Assembly: GCA_016291375.1 (NCBI GenBank)
Contig: JAEEXE010000011.1
Location: 1 to 64,000 of the forward strand
DNA: 64,000 nt
Origin: Butyrivibrio sp.
Lineage (GTDB): Bacteria; Bacillota; Clostridia; Lachnospirales; Lachnospiraceae
Reading direction: 5' to 3'
The translations under genes and the position numbers were made by a program. The notes below the pieces were generated by a model, which was not told the DNA's origin, searched no databases, and saw only the letters and a list, made by a program, of their open reading frames with translations. Positions within the stretch are counted from its first letter, which is position 1; every line of letters starts with the position of its first letter. This document shows, piece after piece, positions 60,534 through 64,000 of the stretch.

Positions 60534-61510
60534 AAAAGAAATTGTTTCTAATTGCCACTGCCCTTTTTTTCCTATGCATCAACATATTTCTCTACCTGTC
60601 TTTTACCATGAGGCTTGGAAACAATTACAGCGGCGCTTCGCAGCTAAGGATGGTGGACGTAAAGAGGTTCCTGCCTTTTGAAGAGACTTCGGAGCTTGCA
60701 AGGTGCGATTCTTCCCTTCATTTTACAGGAAAAGATAAACTGCCTGTCCTTGACGGTGCTGCTGCCCTTGTTCCTGTTTATGCCTCAGTGATAGACAATA
60801 TATATCCCGAAGGCTGCGTAACCTACGAAGGCGGTGTTTTTTCAGACGACAATCTATACGGAGAAAACTTTGCAGACGACAGCGTTATGCAATATCAGAA
60901 TACGATTCGGGGCTTTGATGCAATGATAGATGGCTCTGTAGATCTGTTTTTTACCGCTCATCCATCCAAAGAGCAGCTTAAGTCCGCTGCGGATAAAAAC
61001 GTAGAACTTGAGATCGTACCTATAGGTCTTGAAGCCTTTGTATTTTTTGTTAATTCCAAAAATCCTGTAGATGCGCTTGAATCAGCTCAGATAAAAGATA
61101 TTTACAGAGGAAATATAAGGAACTGGAAAGAAGTGGGCGGGTCAAACCGCATGATCAATCCCATGCTTAGGATAAAGGGCTCAGGGAGCCAGACCATGAT
61201 GGAAAAGTTCATGGACGGTGATATGATCACAAAAAGGGATCCTCTGGCGGTTTTTGGGGGATGCATCGGCTATTCATTTAGGTACTATCTCTCAGGAATG
61301 GTTGCCAACAAGAACGTCAAAATGCTCTCTGTTGACGGAATCTATCCAAGCAAAGAGAACATCCAAAACGGTTCATACCCTATTTTCGACAATTTCTATG
61401 TTGTCTACAGAAAAGACAATGAAAATGAAAATGTGCAAAAAATAGTGGACTGGCTTCTTTCAGACGAAGGCCAGTCCATGATAGAGGCTTGTGGATACGT
61501 CGGGCTGTAA
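60530..61510 (+). CDS. PstS-like substrate-binding protein, membrane-anchored
   Basis: A 326-residue protein with an N-terminal anchor helix (residues 4-24) and a periplasmic-binding fold of the PstS-like type: DGAAALVPVYASVIDNIY, DLFFTAHPSKEQ, FVFFVNSKNPVD and KGSGSQTMMEKFMDGD are the ligand-loop landmarks of phosphate-binding-like proteins. No permease is adjacent. The MKKKLF start overlaps the upstream small gene (ATGA) and has AGGAG ten bases upstream; an ATG two codons earlier is possible. Ligand may be phosphate or another anion. Confidence 0.7.
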   Translation: MKKKLFLIATALFFLCINIFLYLSFTMRLGNNYSGASQLRMVDVKRFLPFEETSELARCDSSLHFTGKDKLPVLDGAAALVPVYASVIDNIYPEGCVTYEGGVFSDDNLYGENFADDSVMQYQNTIRGFDAMIDGSVDLFFTAHPSKEQLKSAADKNVELEIVPIGLEAFVFFVNSKNPVDALESAQIKDIYRGNIRNWKEVGGSNRMINPMLRIKGSGSQTMMEKFMDGDMITKRDPLAVFGGCIGYSFRYYLSGMVANKNVKMLSVDGIYPSKENIQNGSYPIFDNFYVVYRKDNENENVQKIVDWLLSDEGQSMIEACGYVGL

Positions 61511-61568
61511 TCCAGTTACATCCGGCGCTCCACAGGCTCTTCATCTCTCTTTCCTTTTTAAATCATTA

Positions 61569-62228
61569 TTATTTTATCTTTGTAAAATAATAACTGTCGC
61601 CATTTCCCACATTAAGTCCCTGTGCGTATTTATCTCCAACTACAACAAACAAAAGATCATAACTTACGCCATTTAATGTATCACTTTTATCTACTCCGCC
61701 GCTTACAAGATACGTGGGAGTGCATGTTATGCAGTAGATATCGTCAATTCCTACTTCGCCATTGGAATTATTAAAAACAGTAAGCACCCTATCAAGAGTA
61801 ATATCAAGATGATCACAAGCTTCATATCCCCTAAGGACTGTAATAGTTCCGGAATAATAATTATCACTTAAATCCTCAGAGCTCTTGTACCATCCATAGG
61901 TTCCGTCTTCTCTAAATTCGTAGTAGGCTTCGCTCTCCCATCCTCCAATAATATCACTATAATCCGTGTCAGACTCAGGTTCATCTTCACTTGATTTGCT
62001 ATCTTCTGAATTCTCTTCCGAAGTAGCCTCAGATGACTTCTCTTCCTCATCATTTTCTTGTGTATTATCCGTTCCTACTTGAACTGTTGTTGTATCTTCG
62101 TCAACACGGCTCTTAGATTGATTATTTGCTCCTATCATTTTCAAAACGATTGCCCATCCGATCACCGCGATCACCGCTAAAGCCGCTACCAATATAACGA
62201 CTACCGCACTATTGTTCTTGTTTTTCAT
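61569..62228 (-). CDS. Membrane-anchored protein with acidic linker
   Basis: A 219-residue protein: transmembrane helix (SAVVVILVAALAVIAVIGWAI, residues 7-28), an acidic linker with Ser/Glu/Asp repeats (residues ~45-88), and a domain of about 130 residues that starts IIGGWESEAYYEFREDGTYG. This looks like the small lipocalin-like domain common in Firmicutes surface proteins. Single gene. AGGAGTTA precedes the ATG. Confidence 0.7.
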   Translation of the reverse strand: MKNKNNSAVVVILVAALAVIAVIGWAIVLKMIGANNQSKSRVDEDTTTVQVGTDNTQENDEEEKSSEATSEENSEDSKSSEDEPESDTDYSDIIGGWESEAYYEFREDGTYGWYKSSEDLSDNYYSGTITVLRGYEACDHLDITLDRVLTVFNNSNGEVGIDDIYCITCTPTYLVSGGVDKSDTLNGVSYDLLFVVVGDKYAQGLNVGNGDSYYFTKIK

Positions 62229-62343
62229 TTAACTCCTCCATATGATGCTTATTTTCCCCATTTATTAAATATCTTTTTTCTTTTATAAGCATATGTTACA
62301 AAAGTATTATAAATTAACTTATATTTTATTTCAATATTGTTTC

Positions 62344-62365
62344 AGGAAGATTTGGAGGAATTTCC
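62344..62365. repeat. Degenerate AGGAA/TTTCCT hairpin enclosing GGAGGA
   Basis: AGGAAGATTTGGAGGAATTTCCT resembles the hairpins at 6949 and 19929 with weaker arms. It lies in the gap between the membrane protein and the cation-efflux terminator. Confidence 0.3.
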
Positions 62366-62377
62366 TAATTCAATAAA

Positions 62378-62413
62378 AAACTCCCGGTGCTTATAAAAAG
62401 TACCGAGAGTTCT
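62378..62413 (-). terminator. Terminator after the cation efflux gene
   Basis: On the minus strand GAACTCTCGGTACTT and AGCACCGGGAGTTTT pair imperfectly (AACTC, CGGT) and are followed by TTTATTG. Confidence 0.75.
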
Positions 62414-62427
62414 TCGCTCTTTTACCA

Positions 62428-63534
62428 TCAATCTGCGAAATTATAATCTATATTGATTTCTACATCGTAATCAGGATACATCGCTTTAGCTTTCTCAAGA
62501 ACGCTGCAATATGTTTCCTTCTTGTTCTTGGCTTCTATATTGATAACGATATCAAAACGTATCTCTTTAGTTTCGGAATTAAGATAAAAGCCGTGAAGCT
62601 GTAGCACATCCGGATAGTCCTTGATAAGCTCCTTCATCTTGGCATAGCCTTCTCTTGCCTTCTCATCCTTGGTATTTATAGAATAGATGGATATTCCTGT
62701 CATCGTAATTCCCTTTTCCAGGAACACTTTTTTGGCAACCTCACGTCCAAGTTTATCAATCTCCACTGCGTCCGTTGTATCCGGTACTTCAATATGCGCA
62801 GATCCCATCCACTTCTCGGATCCGTAGTTATGAACGATAAGGTCGTAAACACCCATTACTCCGTCAATGCTGCGAATCGTATGCTTAATATCTTTAGCAA
62901 GCTCTGGAGTAATCCTCTCTCCCAGAATCTCGCTGATGGTTTCCTTTAGGGTCTCAAAACCTGCTTTTAAAATAATAAAAGCTATGACAACTCCAAGATA
63001 AGCCTCAATACTAAAGCCCGTTACGATAAAGATAATGGCGGCAACCAAAGTCGCAGCAGAAATAACCGAGTCGTTTAGGGCATCCTTACCGGAAGCTACA
63101 AGAGAATCGGAATTAACCTTCTCTCCAACCTTCTTGGTATATAGACCAAGGGCAATCTTTACAACTATAGCAGATGCAACAATTATAAGTGCAGGAACGC
63201 CGTAATCCGGAGCCTCTGGATGAATTATCTTTTTAACAGATTCAATAAGTGACGTTATTCCGGCATAGAATATGATCACGCCGATGACCATTGCAGACAT
63301 GTACTCTATCCTGCCATAGCCAAAAGGGTGCTTTCTGTCAGGCTCCTTGGCTGACAACTTGGCTCCAATTATCGTGATTATGGAAGACATGGCGTCGCTT
63401 AAGTTGTTCACCGCATCCATTGTTATCGCCACAGAATTGGACAATATCCCAACAAATGCTTTAAATCCCGCCAAGATAATATTGGCAATGATGCCTACAA
63501 TTCCGGTTCTTACAATTACTTTTGTTCTATCCAT
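62428..63534 (-). CDS. Cation diffusion facilitator family transporter
   Basis: A 368-residue metal-proton antiporter with six helices and a cytoplasmic C-terminal domain. The metal site is visible in helix 2 (MDAVNNLSDAMSS) and helix 5 (SGKDALNDSVIS). GYGRIEYMSAM is the family signature between helices 2 and 3. It exports Zn, Fe, Mn or Cd; the Asp-only site (D-x3-D, D-x3-D) leans towards Fe/Mn over Zn, but this is tentative. The start MDRTKVIV has AAGGAGAG upstream; an earlier in-frame start lacks a site. Confidence 0.9.
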   Translation of the reverse strand: MDRTKVIVRTGIVGIIANIILAGFKAFVGILSNSVAITMDAVNNLSDAMSSIITIIGAKLSAKEPDRKHPFGYGRIEYMSAMVIGVIIFYAGITSLIESVKKIIHPEAPDYGVPALIIVASAIVVKIALGLYTKKVGEKVNSDSLVASGKDALNDSVISAATLVAAIIFIVTGFSIEAYLGVVIAFIILKAGFETLKETISEILGERITPELAKDIKHTIRSIDGVMGVYDLIVHNYGSEKWMGSAHIEVPDTTDAVEIDKLGREVAKKVFLEKGITMTGISIYSINTKDEKAREGYAKMKELIKDYPDVLQLHGFYLNSETKEIRFDIVINIEAKNKKETYCSVLEKAKAMYPDYDVEINIDYNFAD

Positions 63535-63668
63535 GATGGCTCTCCTTGGAATAATTTTCTGCTGACAGTATATCACAACAAATGCACCTACGTACCTAAA
63601 TAATGATTAACAAACTCTCTTTTACCTTGCATCTTGAAAAAAAAATTCAAAACCATGATAATTACTTT

Positions 63669-64000
63669 ATGGAAAAAAGGAAAGAAAACACCCACTACTT
63701 AACTACACAGAAAGCGGCAGATATACTCGGAATATCAAGAGCCACTGTCGCAAATTGGATCAAGCTGGGGAAACTAAAGGGATTCAAGGACAAAAGCCGT
63801 TTCTTTATCCCGGAAGCACACGTCAGATCCGTTAAAAACAGTCTAAACTCCTCTACTCTTCTAAGGAGCAGACGCAACAAGAGCTTGTCAGAAAAGAACT
63901 TCATCCCGAAGTCCTACATCCACAAGCATTCACCCAATTACAAACATATAAAAAAGCTTATTATTGATCTGCAAAAAAGAAGATCAGGCGTCAATATAAG
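63669..64000 (+). CDS. Excisionase/MerR-like HTH-domain protein, 5' part
   Basis: The first ~110 residues of a plus-strand gene cut by the window edge. TTQKAADILGISRATVANWIKLGKLKG is a helix-turn-helix of the excisionase/MerR type, followed by FKDKSRFFIPEAHVRSVKNS, the wing that completes the domain. The following basic stretch (RRNKSLSEKNFIPKSYIHKH) points to a larger protein. In related bacteria such an N-terminal HTH often begins a DNA-methylase or restriction protein; that is a guess here. The ATG has no clear ribosome site. Confidence 0.6.
   Translation, partial: MEKRKENTHYLTTQKAADILGISRATVANWIKLGKLKGFKDKSRFFIPEAHVRSVKNSLNSSTLLRSRRNKSLSEKNFIPKSYIHKHSPNYKHIKKLIIDLQKRRSGVNI

Overview
The window looks like the chromosome of a low-to-mid GC anaerobic Firmicute of the family Lachnospiraceae, most likely near Butyrivibrio or Pseudobutyrivibrio. 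This is inferred from gene content (YesMN/LplBC-type sugar uptake, GH13_18 phosphorylase, nitrogenase-like genes, NFACT protein, lipoproteins with Ser/Glu-rich linkers) and from strong AGGAGG-type ribosome binding sites; no rRNA or marker gene was available. Most genes lie on the minus strand. No tRNA, rRNA, phage, insertion sequence or true CRISPR array was found.

Layout: (1) 0-4.6 kb, small accessory genes: acetyltransferases, a methyltransferase, an SGNH hydrolase, an NTF2-like protein, and at least three fragments of decayed acetyltransferase genes. (2) 4.6-14.6 kb, housekeeping-like genes (TauE/SafE exporter, carbamoyltransferase, ArsC-like protein, zinc-ribbon propeller protein, racemase, Dxs-like enzyme, YczE-like protein, AraC regulator), broken by two intergenic tandem-repeat arrays. 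(3) 14.8-20.8 kb, an Acg-like flavoprotein with a TetR regulator and a clear palindromic operator, then a NifD/NifK-like pair with conserved cluster-binding residues but no NifH in the window, beside an iron-sulfur flavoprotein. (4) 20.8-27.4 kb, a 12-unit tandem array, an RqcH-like NFACT protein, two lipoproteins and a SpoVB/MurJ-like flippase. (5) 27.5-44.1 kb, carbohydrate uptake and breakdown: a six-gene operon (Nif3-like, DUF3237, esterase, P-loop kinase, GH13_18 phosphorylase, esterase), a divergent AraC activator, a MalEFG-type ABC importer, then a second importer of the LplB/LplC type with a YesM/YesN two-component system. (6) 44.2-47 kb, a secreted His-rich protein and an unrecognised 428-residue membrane-inserting protein. 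(7) 47.2-51.5 kb, cbiD, trpS and glgA, then a gene-poor stretch holding a candidate small RNA and structured repeats. (8) 51.5-64 kb, C1 and C39-like peptidases, an EAL protein, small-protein genes, two paralogous lipoproteins, a PstS-like protein, a cation efflux protein and the start of an HTH protein that runs off the end.

The most interesting signals are the nitrogenase-like pair (ligands for a P-cluster and an M-type cofactor kept, canonical N2-reduction residues lost), a dispersed structured element present both in its leader and at 51.3 kb, three intergenic arrays that share one architecture (53-55 bp period, alternating inverted arms about 26 bp apart) but fall into two unrelated sequence families, a candidate C-rich-loop small RNA at about 51.15-51.27 kb, and the esterase/phosphorylase/kinase operon.
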